Assembly (NCBI RefSeq): GCF_013283835.1
Contig: NZ_CP054052.1
Span: forward strand, 1,612,001 to 1,676,000
Source of the DNA: Poseidonibacter lekithochrous
Lineage (GTDB): Bacteria; Campylobacterota; Campylobacteria; Campylobacterales; Arcobacteraceae
Direction: 5' to 3'
DNA length: 64,000 nt
Shown: one piece after another, positions 44,082-56,100 of the stretch
Position numbering within the stretch: position 1 is the stretch's first letter
How the letters are laid out: the number at the start of each line of letters is the position of its first letter
Program-made: the position numbers and the translations under genes
Notes under the pieces: generated by a model
Database searches by the model: none
The model's input: the letters and a program-made list of their open reading frames with translations, nothing else
Told to the model about the DNA's origin: nothing

Positions 44082-44762
44082 ATGAGCGAAATACACGAGT
44101 TTTTCAATAGACAAATAAAGCTTTGGGGTGAAGATACTCAAGATTCATTACAAAACAAAAAAGTTGCAATTATTGGTAGTGGAGGATTAGGGTGTACTTT
44201 AGCAATTGCCCTAGGTGCTTCAGGTATTGGAGAGTTTGCATTTGTTGATTTTGATGAGGTTGGTGTTCATAATATTCATAGACAAATTGGATTCAAAGTT
44301 GGTGATGATGGAAAAGCTAAATGTGAAGTTTTAAAAGAACTTGTAGAAGCTAGATGTCCATATACAAAAGTAACTGCTTATAATGAATCTTTCCAAGATT
44401 TTGCAAAAAGAGGTTTAGAATTTGATTTAATTATTGATGGAACAGATAATCTTCCTACACGTGCTGATATTAATGCCTATTGTATGGAAAACAATCAAGC
44501 ATGGATTTATGGATCTGTTGAAGAATTCCATGGGCAAGTTTGTTTCTTTGAAAAAGCATCATATGAAGCAGTATTCCAAATCAATGATAGAAAACCAAAT
44601 GGTATTGCTTGTCCAATCGTAATGCATATTGGTTCGCTTCAAGCAAACCTTGCTATTAGATACTTAACGGGACTTCCTGTTAAAAAAGATGTATTATATT
44701 ACTTATCATTTGATGATGAGGGTGTAATTTCTACTAAAAAATTCAATCTTCCAGCATCTTAA
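44082..44762 (+). CDS. ThiF/MoeB/HesA-family adenylyltransferase
   Basis: The 226-residue protein has the ATP-binding GSGGLGCTLAIALGASGIG loop, VDFDEVGVHNIHRQIGF, DGTDNLPTRADIN and the C-terminal CPIVMHIGSLQAN. Such enzymes adenylate the C-terminus of ubiquitin-like sulfur carriers (ThiS, MoaD) so that sulfur can be attached. The zinc C-x-x-C pairs of MoeB are not seen, which fits a compact ThiF or a related enzyme. It is monocistronic and ends at a perfect terminator. The partner carrier gene is not adjacent. Confidence 0.88.
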   Translation: MSEIHEFFNRQIKLWGEDTQDSLQNKKVAIIGSGGLGCTLAIALGASGIGEFAFVDFDEVGVHNIHRQIGFKVGDDGKAKCEVLKELVEARCPYTKVTAYNESFQDFAKRGLEFDLIIDGTDNLPTRADINAYCMENNQAWIYGSVEEFHGQVCFFEKASYEAVFQINDRKPNGIACPIVMHIGSLQANLAIRYLTGLPVKKDVLYYLSFDDEGVISTKKFNLPAS

Positions 44763-44770
44763 ACTAGATA

Positions 44771-44803
44771 AAAATAGTGTTAGCAAATTCTAACACTATT
44801 TTT
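44771..44803 (+). terminator. Terminator after the ThiF-like gene
   Basis: A perfect 13-bp inverted repeat (44771-44783 and 44790-44802) with a 6-base loop ends in a T run. Confidence 0.92.
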
Positions 44804-44911
44804 ATAATGTCATTTTACTCAAAAAAAACTTTTTCCAAATTGTATAACCCTTTTTTAAGCACTTCTTAGATATACTTCCCAAATTTATAAAAATATATGT
44901 GGGGAATTTTT

Positions 44912-47900
44912 ATGCCAAAAAGAGAAGATATAAAGTCTATTTTACTTATCGGTTCTGGACCAATTATTATTGGTCAAGCGTGTGAGTTTGATTACTCAGG
45001 TACTCAAGCTACTAAGACACTTAAAGAACTAGGATATAGAGTTGTTTTAATTAATTCAAATCCAGCTACGATCATGACAGATCCAGAGTTTGCTGATAAA
45101 ACTTATATTGAGCCAATTACTGAAGAAGTAGTTGCTAAAATTATTGAAAGAGAAAATATAGATGCTATCTTACCTACAATGGGTGGACAAACAGCACTAA
45201 ATGTTGCAACATCAATGTATGACAAGGGTATGTTAGAAGGAATTCAATTCCTTGGAGCTCATCCTGATGCAATTAAAAAAGGTGAAGATAGACATCTTTT
45301 TAATGAAGCTATGATTAAAATTGGTATGGATTTACCAAAATCTGCTAATGCTTATACAGTTGAAGAAGCAATTGTAAAAGCAAAAGAGATCGGTTTCCCT
45401 GTAATTTCTAGAGCTTCATTCACACTTGCTGGTGGTGGTTCTGGTGTTGCATATAACATGGAAGAATTTAAAGCTTTAGCTGAATCTGGTATTGAAGCTT
45501 CTCCAATTAACGAGATTGAAATTATGGAATCTATGTTAGGTTGGAAAGAATACGAAATGGAAGTTATCAGAGATAAAAAAGATAACTGTATCATTGTATG
45601 TTCTATTGAAAACTTAGACCCAATGGGTGTACATACAGGAGATTCTACTACTATTGCTCCTGCTTTAACTTTAACAGATAAAGAATACCAAGATATGAGA
45701 AATGCTTCTTTTGCGATTCTGCGAGAAATTGGTGTTGATACTGGTGGATCAAACGTACAATTCTCAATTTGTCCAAATACTGGAAGAATGATTGTAATTG
45801 AAATGAATCCAAGAGTATCTAGATCTTCTGCATTAGCATCTAAAGCAACTGGTTATCCTATTGCAAAAGTTGCTACATTATTAGCAGTTGGATTTACTCT
45901 AGATGAAATCGAAAATGATATTACTGGTACTACTGCTTCGTTTGAACCTGTGATTGATTATATTGTTACTAAAGTTCCTAGATTTACTTTTGAAAAATTC
46001 CCTAAAGCAGATTCTACGCTTTCAACTGGTATGAAATCAGTTGGTGAAGTAATGGCTATTGGTAGAACTTTTAACGAGTCTATTCAAAAAGCATTATGTT
46101 CAATGGAAACTGGTCTTGTTGGATTCGATTCTTTATCTACTGATTTAGAATTTATTAAAAAAGAGATTAGAAGACCTAACTGTGATAGATTATTATACTT
46201 AATGGATGGTATGAGACAAGGTTTATCAAATGAAGATATCTTTGACTTATGTAAAGTTGATCCATGGTACTTAACTAAATACAGAGAAATGTACAATATT
46301 GAAAAATCAATTGATGCTTCAATTTTAACAAATGAAGAAGCTATGAGAATTGCAAAAGTAAATGGTTTCTCTGATGCAATGATTGCTCAACTTATTTCAA
46401 AAACTGAAGAAGATGTGTATCAAGCTAGAAAAGAATTAGATGTAAACTTAGAGTACAACGAAGTTGATACTTGTGCTGCTGAATTTAAAGCACTTACACC
46501 TTACCTTTACTCAACTACAAATATTACAAAATTACCAAAAGTTGAAAAACCAGAGTCTTCAGATAAGAAAGTATTAATTATTGGTGGAGGGCCTAACAGA
46601 ATTGGTCAAGGTATTGAGTTTGATTATTGTTGTGTACATGCATCATTCGCATTAAATGAAATTGGTGTAAAAACAATTATGTATAACTGTAACCCAGAAA
46701 CTGTATCTACTGATTATGATACATCTGATATTTTATACTTCGAACCAATAGACTTTGAACATGTAAGATCAGTAATTGAAAACGAAAACCCAGATGGTAT
46801 TATTGTACACTTCGGTGGACAAACTCCATTAAAATTAGCAAATGCAATTCATGCTGCTGGTGGTAAAATCATCGGTACTACTGCTGAAGTAATTGATTTA
46901 GCTGAAGATAGAGAAAAATTCTCTACATTTGTTGAAAAAGCTGGATTATTACAACCTGAAAATGGTACTGCTGTTGAAGTAAATGGTGCTGTCGAAATTG
47001 CAGAGAGAATTGGATATCCAGTACTTGTAAGACCTTCTTTTGTACTTGGTGGAAGAGGAATGAGAATTGTTTACTCAACTGATGAATTAAAACAATATAT
47101 GGCAGAAGCAGTATCAGTTTCAAATGATGCTCCTGTATTAATTGATAAATTCTTAGATAGAGCAATTGAACTTGATGTTGATTGTATTTCTGATGGTAAA
47201 GAAGTTTACATTGGTGGAATCATGCAACATATTGAAGAAGCTGGTGTTCACTCTGGTGACTCTGCTTGTTCATTACCTCCTGTTTCAATCTCTGAAGAAT
47301 TAATTAAAGAATTAGAAGAGAAAACTAAAGCAATGGCACTAGGACTTGGTGTTGTTGGTTTAATGAATACTCAATATGCTATTCATAGAGGTGAAATTTT
47401 CTTAATTGAAGTAAACCCAAGAGCTTCTAGAACTGTTCCATTTGTTTCTAAAGCAACTGGTATGCCATTAGCAAAAATTGCTACTAGAGTAATGTGGGGT
47501 GAATCTTTAAGAGTTGCATTAGCTGCTTATGATAAAGATATCGTTACTGAAGACAATGGAGTATTAAAACCTAAATTAAAAGGTCATATTTCTGTTAAAG
47601 AAGCTGTATTCCCATTCAATAAATTATCTGGTTCAGATATGATTCTTACACCTGAAATGAAATCAACTGGTGAAGTAATGGGTATTTCTGATAACTTCGG
47701 TGAAGCATATGCAAAAGCACAAAGTGCTGCAAAAAATAATCTTCCAACAGAAGGTAAAGTATTTATTTCATTATGTGATTTAGATAAAGAATTTGCACCT
47801 GAAATTGCAAAAGGTTTAGTAGAAGAAGGTTTCTCAGTAGTTGCTACTGGTGGAACTCACAAAGCTATTTCTGATGCTGGAATTGAGTGTGAAAAAGTAC

Positions 47901-48154
47901 TTAAAATTTCTGAAGGTAGACCAAATATTACTGATGCAATCACTAATGGTGAAATTGCATTAGCATTTAATACATCTGATGGAAAAGAATCATCTAAAGA
48001 TGATGGTAAAAACATCAGAAGAGCAGTATTAAAAGAAAATGTTCCTTATGGTACAACTGCTGCTACTGCTTTAGCTTGTATTGAAGCAATGAAAGCTCTT
48101 AAAAGAAAAGAAGGCGTTCATGTACAATCTATTCAGGAATTCTTAGCGGACTAA
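44912..48154 (+). CDS. carB: Carbamoyl-phosphate synthase large subunit
   Basis: The protein of about 1,080 residues is full length. It starts [20 protein letters not shown] at the ATG 44912, preceded by GGGGAA; an ATG at 44897 lies before the ribosome binding site. Two homologous ATP-grasp halves are visible, the first opening with [13 protein letters not shown] and the second with [21 protein letters not shown]-terminal allosteric MGS-like domain (about 935-1075, [20 protein letters not shown]) follows. It makes carbamoyl phosphate from ammonia (from CarA), bicarbonate and 2 ATP for arginine and pyrimidines. The carA gene is not adjacent. Confidence 0.97.
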   Translation: MPKREDIKSILLIGSGPIIIGQACEFDYSGTQATKTLKELGYRVVLINSNPATIMTDPEFADKTYIEPITEEVVAKIIERENIDAILPTMGGQTALNVATSMYDKGMLEGIQFLGAHPDAIKKGEDRHLFNEAMIKIGMDLPKSANAYTVEEAIVKAKEIGFPVISRASFTLAGGGSGVAYNMEEFKALAESGIEASPINEIEIMESMLGWKEYEMEVIRDKKDNCIIVCSIENLDPMGVHTGDSTTIAPALTLTDKEYQDMRNASFAILREIGVDTGGSNVQFSICPNTGRMIVIEMNPRVSRSSALASKATGYPIAKVATLLAVGFTLDEIENDITGTTASFEPVIDYIVTKVPRFTFEKFPKADSTLSTGMKSVGEVMAIGRTFNESIQKALCSMETGLVGFDSLSTDLEFIKKEIRRPNCDRLLYLMDGMRQGLSNEDIFDLCKVDPWYLTKYREMYNIEKSIDASILTNEEAMRIAKVNGFSDAMIAQLISKTEEDVYQARKELDVNLEYNEVDTCAAEFKALTPYLYSTTNITKLPKVEKPESSDKKVLIIGGGPNRIGQGIEFDYCCVHASFALNEIGVKTIMYNCNPETVSTDYDTSDILYFEPIDFEHVRSVIENENPDGIIVHFGGQTPLKLANAIHAAGGKIIGTTAEVIDLAEDREKFSTFVEKAGLLQPENGTAVEVNGAVEIAERIGYPVLVRPSFVLGGRGMRIVYSTDELKQYMAEAVSVSNDAPVLIDKFLDRAIELDVDCISDGKEVYIGGIMQHIEEAGVHSGDSACSLPPVSISEELIKELEEKTKAMALGLGVVGLMNTQYAIHRGEIFLIEVNPRASRTVPFVSKATGMPLAKIATRVMWGESLRVALAAYDKDIVTEDNGVLKPKLKGHISVKEAVFPFNKLSGSDMILTPEMKSTGEVMGISDNFGEAYAKAQSAAKNNLPTEGKVFISLCDLDKEFAPEIAKGLVEEGFSVVATGGTHKAISDAGIECEKVLKISEGRPNITDAITNGEIALAFNTSDGKESSKDDGKNIRRAVLKENVPYGTTAATALACIEAMKALKRKEGVHVQSIQEFLAD

Positions 48155-48597
48155 TGAATTCTTCATTAGTTTATCTTGTTCAAACTGATACAACTGTTGG
48201 TTTCTCATCATCTTCTGATGAGAGGCTATCAGATGTAAAACAAAGACCTAGGTCTAAAAAAATACTTCATACAGTAGATTCTTTCAAAACACTAAATAAA
48301 TATACAAGAGTTCCAAAAAAATACAGAAAGCTTGTACGTAAATCTACAAAAACTACTTTTATATACCCAAATCTTAATTCATTTCGTGTAATCGAAAAAG
48401 AGGCATCTTTTTATAATTTTATAAAAAAATTTAAGATTTTATATTCTACTTCTGCAAATCTAACTGGTAATAAATTTGATGAAAAATTTGCTTTGATAAA
48501 TAGTGATATTATTGTTTATGAGAATAATGGTTTCAGTGAGAAGGTATCTTCTTCTATTTATAAACTAAGTAAAACAAAAAGTTTAAGAATAAGATGA
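48154..48597 (+). CDS. Short Sua5/YciO/YrdC-family protein
   Basis: The 147-residue protein opens SSLVYLVQTDTTVGFSSSSDERL, a pattern of the YrdC/Sua5 family, with KQRPRSKKIL and STSANLTGNKFDE as the conserved nucleotide and threonine-binding parts. Classical TsaC (threonylcarbamoyl-AMP synthesis for tRNA t6A) is about 180-200 residues, so this is a shortened form. Its ATG overlaps the carB stop by one base (CTAATG). Whether it makes t6A or has another carbamoyl-related role is open; the carB neighbourhood is suggestive only. Confidence 0.75.
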   Translation: MNSSLVYLVQTDTTVGFSSSSDERLSDVKQRPRSKKILHTVDSFKTLNKYTRVPKKYRKLVRKSTKTTFIYPNLNSFRVIEKEASFYNFIKKFKILYSTSANLTGNKFDEKFALINSDIIVYENNGFSEKVSSSIYKLSKTKSLRIR

Positions 48598-48604
48598 TAT
48601 AAGG

Positions 48605-48610
48605 TATAAT
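48605..48610 (+). promoter_or_regulatory. -10 element before the ATPase gene
   Basis: GGTATAAT gives an extended consensus -10 box 27 bases before the ATG at 48638. No other gene intervenes. Confidence 0.5.
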
Positions 48611-48637
48611 ACACATAAAATAACAAAAGATCATCTC

Positions 48638-49939
48638 ATGTTTATACAAAGAAATAAAGAACTAAAACTTTTAGAAACAAGCTACACAGAGCCAAACTCT
48701 ACTATGGATTTTGTTTTTGGTCCAAGAAATAGTGGTAAAACCAGCTTATTAAATGAGTTTTCTAAAGATAAAGATAGAATCTATATTTCTAATTATGAAA
48801 TGATACCTTCCCTTTTTTTTACAAAAATAGCTAATATAATTAATAACTTTTTTAAAAACGATAATGTTGATTTTACTTTTAATTCTTTTTTAGAAGTATT
48901 AGAATTTTTGTCTAAACAAAAATTTGAAAATAAACTAATAGTAATTATTGACGATTTTCAGAATATACAAAAAGTTGATAAAAAAGCTTTAAGTGATTTA
49001 ATAACTTTTTGGAAGAAAACACTAAAAAATAAAAATATGCAATTAGTTTTATCTTCATCTTTATTATTTAATGATGAATATGAAAAAGATATTAAAAAAC
49101 TAAAATCAAATGTAATACAGTTAAACTATTTGGATTTTACAGCTATTAAATCAATGTTTCCAAAACTTAATAAACTTGATCAATTATATGTATATTCACT
49201 ATTAGGAACTACACCTACAAATCTAAAATATTATAATCAGAATAAAAACTTTACTGATAATATTTTCAACTTATTCTTAGCTCCTAATTCTTATTTATTT
49301 GATTATGGAATTAGAGTATTAAAGTCAGAAATTACTGATATAGGTACCTATGCTTCTATATTACACTCTATATCTCAAGGAAATACAAAAATAGGGGATA
49401 TAGCAGCTTCATTAAACGTTAAATCAACATATTTGACAAGATATATACAAAAGCTTATAGATATGATGGTTATCAAGAAAAGGGTCCCTTTACGGGAGGA
49501 TAAGAAAAAATCAAAATTTGGTAGATATGAAATTCAAGATAATGCTTTAAAGTTTTGGTTCTCATATATTTATCCAAATCTTTCAAAACTGCAATTCTCA
49601 AAAATTGAAGAGGTAAGTAAATTAATTGAGGGAGAATTTATTAGTAAAACAGTTTTCCTAAATTATATTAAATGTATAAAAGAATATATTTATGCAAATC
49701 AAAAAGATACTTTTTCATATGAGCCAAGTTTTATTGGATCATGGTGGGATAATAATGGTAGTAATATTGATTTAATAGCTTACAACAACAAGTCAATAAC
49801 TTTTGTACAAATACTATGGGAAGATAAAGATATGGCAAAAATATCTTATGGTAAACTAAAAGCTAGTTCTGAAAAATTTCCAACAACACTTGATAAGAAA
49901 TATATAATCGTTACTAAAAACACTTTCTTTAATATCTAA
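48638..49939 (+). CDS. AAA-type ATPase with DUF234-like C-terminus
   Basis: The 433-residue protein has a Walker A (GPRNSGKTS, about residues 29-37) and a Walker B (LIVIIDDFQNI, about 103-113) of the archaeal-type ATPase (STAND-like) group. A winged-helix-like region follows (GDIAASLNVKSTYLTRYIQK, about 250-270). The C-terminus (about 320-430), with SWWDNNGSNIDLIAYN, matches DUF234, a nuclease-like fold with a potential E-x-D-type pair. The function is unknown. Such genes are often scattered and laterally transferred. It stands alone between carB-yrdC and the giant adhesin. Confidence 0.75.
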   Translation: MFIQRNKELKLLETSYTEPNSTMDFVFGPRNSGKTSLLNEFSKDKDRIYISNYEMIPSLFFTKIANIINNFFKNDNVDFTFNSFLEVLEFLSKQKFENKLIVIIDDFQNIQKVDKKALSDLITFWKKTLKNKNMQLVLSSSLLFNDEYEKDIKKLKSNVIQLNYLDFTAIKSMFPKLNKLDQLYVYSLLGTTPTNLKYYNQNKNFTDNIFNLFLAPNSYLFDYGIRVLKSEITDIGTYASILHSISQGNTKIGDIAASLNVKSTYLTRYIQKLIDMMVIKKRVPLREDKKKSKFGRYEIQDNALKFWFSYIYPNLSKLQFSKIEEVSKLIEGEFISKTVFLNYIKCIKEYIYANQKDTFSYEPSFIGSWWDNNGSNIDLIAYNNKSITFVQILWEDKDMAKISYGKLKASSEKFPTTLDKKYIIVTKNTFFNI

Positions 49940-50043
49940 AAACCAAAAAAAATACTTATAAAATACTAAATTATTATGTTTAAATACATAATAATTTTTA
50001 CATATTAAATACAATAATAAACCCCTAATAAATGGGTCTAATG

Positions 50044-50094
50044 AATATTAATTAATATTATTATGTTGAATTTCATATTTATATTAATTAATAT
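50044..50094. promoter_or_regulatory. Two AT-rich palindromes upstream of the giant adhesin gene
   Basis: The 218-base gap before the adhesin contains a perfect 16-base palindrome (50044-50059) and a second copy of its core as a 14-base palindrome (50081-50094). Their centres are 36 bases apart. The position just upstream of the -10 box suggests sites for a dimeric regulator, though AT-rich chance palindromes are common here. Confidence 0.4.
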
Positions 50095-50118
50095 TGTTTT
50101 ACTGCTTGCATATTATGA

Positions 50119-50124
50119 TATAAT
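50119..50124 (+). promoter_or_regulatory. -10 element of the giant adhesin gene
   Basis: A consensus TATAAT lies 33 bases upstream of the ATG, with TTGTTT at about 19 bases further upstream as a possible weak -35 box. Confidence 0.45.
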
Positions 50125-50157
50125 CTTTACTAATTGTACAAACAAAAGGAACATATC

Positions 50158-53100
50158 ATGGCAACAGATAACAAGTATGTAAAGTATCAAAGTAAAAGTG
50201 TAAAACTTATAGATAAACCAGAAAAAGGTGAGAATATTTCAGTTTATGTTCGACCTGGAGATGAAATAGATTTTAAATTAGATGGGATTAATTTAGAAGA
50301 TCTTGAATATGAATTAGTTGGGGGTGATATTGTTATCGATATTCCTAATAAAGGTTCATTTACTTTCGTATCTATGGCTTTAATGGGTTATAATGACACT
50401 CCTCCTACTTTTTCTTCTTCGTCTGGAAAAGAGTTAAGTCTTGGAGATATATTATCTGAAGTTGAAGAAATCAATTCGTTGCCGATTGATGCTTTAGTTT
50501 CAAATATTGATATAAATATTCCTGATGCTACTTGTTCTGAAGATGAAGATGGAGAATCTTCTGATAAAGCTGTTCCTGCACCTCCTGTTATTATTCAAGA
50601 AATCGAAGTTGCAATTGATTCTAATGAAGCAATAGATGACCTCGATAGTTCATCTGACTTTGATGCACCACCAGTTGATGCACCAATTGTAATTGAAAAT
50701 GTATTTACAAGTAATAATGAAGACTCATCTAGTTCTGCAAAAACTGAAGAAGCAGAAACTGAAGGTGCTAAACCTACATTATCTTTTGATATTGACATTC
50801 AGCATGTTCAAGCAGTTGAGAGTTCTGAAGGTAATACTCTTATCGTAAATGGTGGAGGAGGTATTGCCTATGACAATGTATATGGTAAGGATTCTTTCCA
50901 ATTACAACCAACAAAAAACCAAACTGCAAGTGATATAATTGATTATTCAAATGTTACATCTGATCAATTCTCAAATGTTGTTATTAATGCAGACGATAGT
51001 GATTTATTTACAGCAACTACTACTTCAAGAACAATTGCAATCAATCCTATACAAGGTGCAGGATTTGCCGTTGATACTATTACGATAAGTGGTGCAGATT
51101 TACCAAATGGATTTAAAGTTCAAAATGCTACACAAAGTGGTAATTCATGGGTGATTAAAAAAGATGATCCTAATACTGATGAAATTGATGGATTTACTAT
51201 TGATTCAAGTGGTAAAGTTCAAATTACATTTACAGTAAATAATAATGAAGCAAAAGATTTTGAATTAGTTATTAAGGCTGATTCAAAATTTAGCTTAGAT
51301 AATTTACCTGAAAAAGATAAAGCTGATTTTCAAGCTCCTGTAGTTACGGAAATTACAGCTACAAATGAATATGGTATTAATCTTAAATCTATTGCAAATA
51401 AAGATTCAAATTCTATTGAAGAGTATAAATTTTCTAAATTCGGTGAATATGAAGATGGATATGTAGTTACAAGTAATGTAAATGACAATATTATTAAAGG
51501 TTCAACTACTCTATCTAATACAATTACAAGTGGTTTAGGTAATGATACTATTACTACAGGTGAAGGAAAAGATACTATTTACTCAAAAGTTGGTAATGAT
51601 ATTATTGATGCTGGAGCAAATGATGATATTATCGAATCTGGTGCTGGTAATGATACTATTGTTATGGGTACTGGTGATGATACTTTGGATGCAGGAGAAG
51701 GAAATGATACTATTGATTTCTCCGCAATAAATAGTGATACTAATATTGGTGTAACTGCTGATCTAACTGCTGGAACTGTTACTGGAAATGGTACAGATAA
51801 AATTACTTCAGTTGAAAATATTATAGGTTCTCAAGATAATGATATTTTAACTGGTTCTTCTGTAGTTAATATTATTGATGGACAAGCAGGTAATGACACT
51901 ATTGATGGACAAGCTGGAAATGATACTATTGATGGTGGTGTAGGAAATGATACAATTCAAGGTGGTCTTGGAGATGATAATCTAAAAGGTGGAACAGGAA
52001 TTGATACTGTTTCTTTTGAGAACTCTGCTACTGCTGTAACTGTTAATTTACAGATTGATGATAATAATGAAGAAGCTGGATTAGCAACTGGTGAAGGTAC
52101 AGATAGTTTAAATAATTTTGAAAATGTTATTGGTTCATCTTTATCTGATTCTATTTCTGGAAATAAAGAAGATAATAGTTTAAGTGGTTTAGCCGGTAAT
52201 GACTCAATTAGAGGTTTCGAAGGTAATGACATCTTATCTGGTGGTGCAGGTAATGATACTTTAGTTGGGGATAAAGGTAATGATACTTTCCAAGGTGGAG
52301 AGGGTAATGATACAGTTGATTTTTCAAACTCTACTGATGCGGAAACTGTAAACTTAAAAAATAATAGAGCTAGTGGTGGAGAAGATATCGATGATATCTT
52401 TGATGTTGAAAATGTAATTGGTACAAAATTTAATGATTCAATAACTGGTGATGATAATGATAATATCTTAAAAGGTGAAAAAGGTGATGATTATCTAAGT
52501 GGTGGCTTAGGTAATGATACTCTAGATGGTGGAGAAGGTAATGATACAGCAGATTACAGTGATATTACATCTGGTGGTGTAACAGTTTCTTTAGCTCAAA
52601 GCGGTGCTCAAGATACTGTTAACGCTGGTAGTGATACTCTTACTGGAATTGAAAATTTAATTGGAACTTCTTCTTCAGATACTTTAACAGGAGATTCTTC
52701 TGATAATAGCATCTTAAGTGGTGCAGGTAATGATACTATTTACTCTAGTGGAAGCTCAGCTAACGGTGCTGATTTAATAAATGGTGGTTCTGGATCTGAT
52801 GACCTTTTAAGCTTCAAAAATGAATCTCAAGGTATCAAAATTGATTTAGATATTACTACTTCTCAAGATACTAATACTGGAAATGTGATTGTTAGTAATA
52901 TTGAGAATATTGAAGGTACTAATCAAAGCGATATAATCAAAGGTGCTTCTGTAACTAATAATGATTTATATGGTTTAGATGGGGATGATTCATTAGTAGG
53001 TAGAACTGGAGATGATTCATTATTTGGTGGCAACGATAATGATACACTTGATGGTGGTCTAGGTAACGATTATTTAGATGGTGGAAATGGAATAGATTTA

Positions 53101-56100
53101 GTTGATTATTCAGATTCTACAGTTGGAGTTAATTTAACTTTAGCTGAAACTGGGGTAGAAGCAACTGCTACAATCGGTACAGATATTGATAAAGTAAAAG
53201 ATATTGAAAATATTTCTGGTTCAAGTGCTAATGATATATTAGGTGGAAACTCACAAAATAATATTTTAGAAGGTAATGATGGCGATGATACATTTATTGC
53301 TAGCGATGGCTTAGATAAAATTGTCGGTGGTGAAGGAAAAGATACTTTAGATTACTCTGCAAGAAGTAATAGTATTGAAGTTACATTAGCAGGTAGCTCA
53401 ATTACTACATTAAAAGAATCAGGTGTTAACAAAGATAGTATTTCTTATGTTGAGAATATTATTGGTTCAAGTGTAGATGATACAATCACAGGTGATAGTG
53501 AAAATAATACATTAATTGGTAATGCAGGGAAAGATACATTAAGTGGTAATGATGGTGCTGATAGATTAGAAGGTGGTGCTGGAAATGATACATTAGTCTC
53601 AGGTAGAGGTAATGACTATTTAGATGGTGGAGATGATATAGATACAGTTGACTATTCATATAAAGATGATTTAAATGATATCACAGGTATTGATGTAGAT
53701 TTATCTGCTAATAAAGGTACAGATAAAACTAGTAATAATACAGATACTTTACTAAATATTGAAAATGTAAATGGTACAAGAAATGATGATACTATTAAAG
53801 GTGATAGCCAAAATAATACATTAACTGGAAATGCGGGTAATGATACATTAAGTGGTGAAGCTGGAGATGATTATCTTGATGGTGGTTCAGGTGATGATAC
53901 ATTAAAAGGTGGAGCTGGAGATGATAAATTCTTTGGTGGAAGCGACTTTGATACAGTAGATTACTCTGATTCTACTGATGCTGTTACTGTTGATTTAAAA
54001 GCTACAACTGCTCAAACTGTTAGTACTAGTCAAGGAAGTGATACTTTTGATTCTATTGAAGCTGTAATTGGTTCGAATTTAGATGATACTCTAATTGGTA
54101 CAAGTACAAAGAATAAACTAGACGGTAATGCTGGAAATGATACATTAATTGGTTTTGGTGGTGATGATACAATCATTGGTGGAACTGGTGAAGATACAAT
54201 TAGTTTCGAATACACTAATAAAGATATTACTGTAGATTTATCAAATACAAGCTCACAAACATCTGGTGATGGTGAATTATTAATTTCTGAAGTGGAAAAT
54301 GTACTTGGTTCTAGTGGTAATGATAATATTACAGGGAATAGTTCTGCTAATACATTAAAAGGTGCTGCTGGTAATGATATTATTGCTGGTGGACTTGGTA
54401 ATGACTACATAGATGGTGGTTCAGGAATTGATACAGTTGATTATACAAATAGTGATGCTGTTACTTTAACTCTTGGGGAAGCAGGAGTTGAAGCTGAAGC
54501 TACAATCAATACTGAAAAAGACACAATCAAAGATATTGAAAATATTCATGGCTCTAATTTTAATGATACTTTAAAAGGTAATAGTCAAGATAATACTTTA
54601 TTAGGTCAAGGTGGAAATGATTCTTTAATTGCTAGTAATGGAAATGACTCTTTATTTGGTGGAAATGGAATTGATACTGTTGATTACTCACAAAGAGCAA
54701 ATTCTATTGATATTACATTAAATGATTCAGGAAACTCGACTTTAAAAGAATCAGGTGTAAATAAAGATACTTTAAATAGCATTGAAAATATTACTGGTAC
54801 AAATCAAAATGATACAATCACTGGTAATAATCAAGCTAATACTTTAATTGGTAATGAAGGTAATGATACTTTATCTGGAAAAGAAGGTAATGATAGATTA
54901 GAAGGTGGCTTAGGTGATGATACACTAATTGCTGGAAAAGGTAATGACTATTTAGATGGTGGCTCAAACAGTGCTGCTGGGGATACAGTAGATTATTCTT
55001 ACAAAGATTTAAATGGTGATGTATTAGGTGTTGACGTTGATTTATCAGCTACAAGAGGTATTGACTTATCAAATAATAATACTGATACTTTACTAAATAT
55101 TGAAAATGTAAATGGTACAAGATTAAATGATACTATTACTGGTAATAGTGATAACAATACTTTAAAAGGTAATGATGGTAATGATACTATTTCTGGTGGA
55201 GCTGGAAATGATTATCTTGATGGTGGAGATGGAAATGATACTTTAACAGGTGGAGCAGGAAATGATTCATTTGTTGGTGGAGATGGAGTTGATACTGCTG
55301 ATTATTCAAGTGTAAGTGATAAATTATTTATTGATTTAAAATCTTTAACTCCAAGAGAAGTAGCTAGTGGTTTAGGTATTGATAGTTTTGATTCTATAGA
55401 AGGTGTAATTGGTGGATCAAATGATGATACATTAATAGGTACATCTGGTGCTAATAATCTTGATGGAAGTGCTGGAAATGATACTTTAATTGGATATGGG
55501 GGAGATGATACTTTAACAGGTGGATCAGGTAATGATTTAGTTAGTTTTGGTTTCACTCACGAAGATGTTAAACTTGATTTATCTGATACATCTGCTCAAA
55601 CAAGTGGAGTAGGTGAACTAGTTGTATCTGGAGTTGAGAATATAGATGGTGGTTTTGGTAATGATACTCTAACTGGTAATGATGATATTAATACTCTTAA
55701 AGGTGGTTATGGAGATGACACTTTAATTGGAAAAGGTGGAAATGATACTTTAGATGGTGGTAGAAATCAAGATTCACATACAATAAGAATTACAAATCCA
55801 GCATTAACAGTTGCTTTTGTTATTGCAGGTGTTTCAATAACAAGTGCAAGTGCTAGTGAAGATGTAATGCTTGATAATTTAGTATCAGATTTTAATTCAA
55901 AAAATGCTGATGGATCATTAGGTACTTTAGTAAGAAAAGGTAATGAACTATTACTTCAAACTTCAGAGACTGTAAATGGTCTTGATAATGTTACTGATAC
56001 ATCAAAAACATTTATTGATACAGTTGATTACTCTTCAACAACTGGATTATCTATTAATGCTGATATGACAGCAGGCACTATTAATTTATCTGATGGAAGT

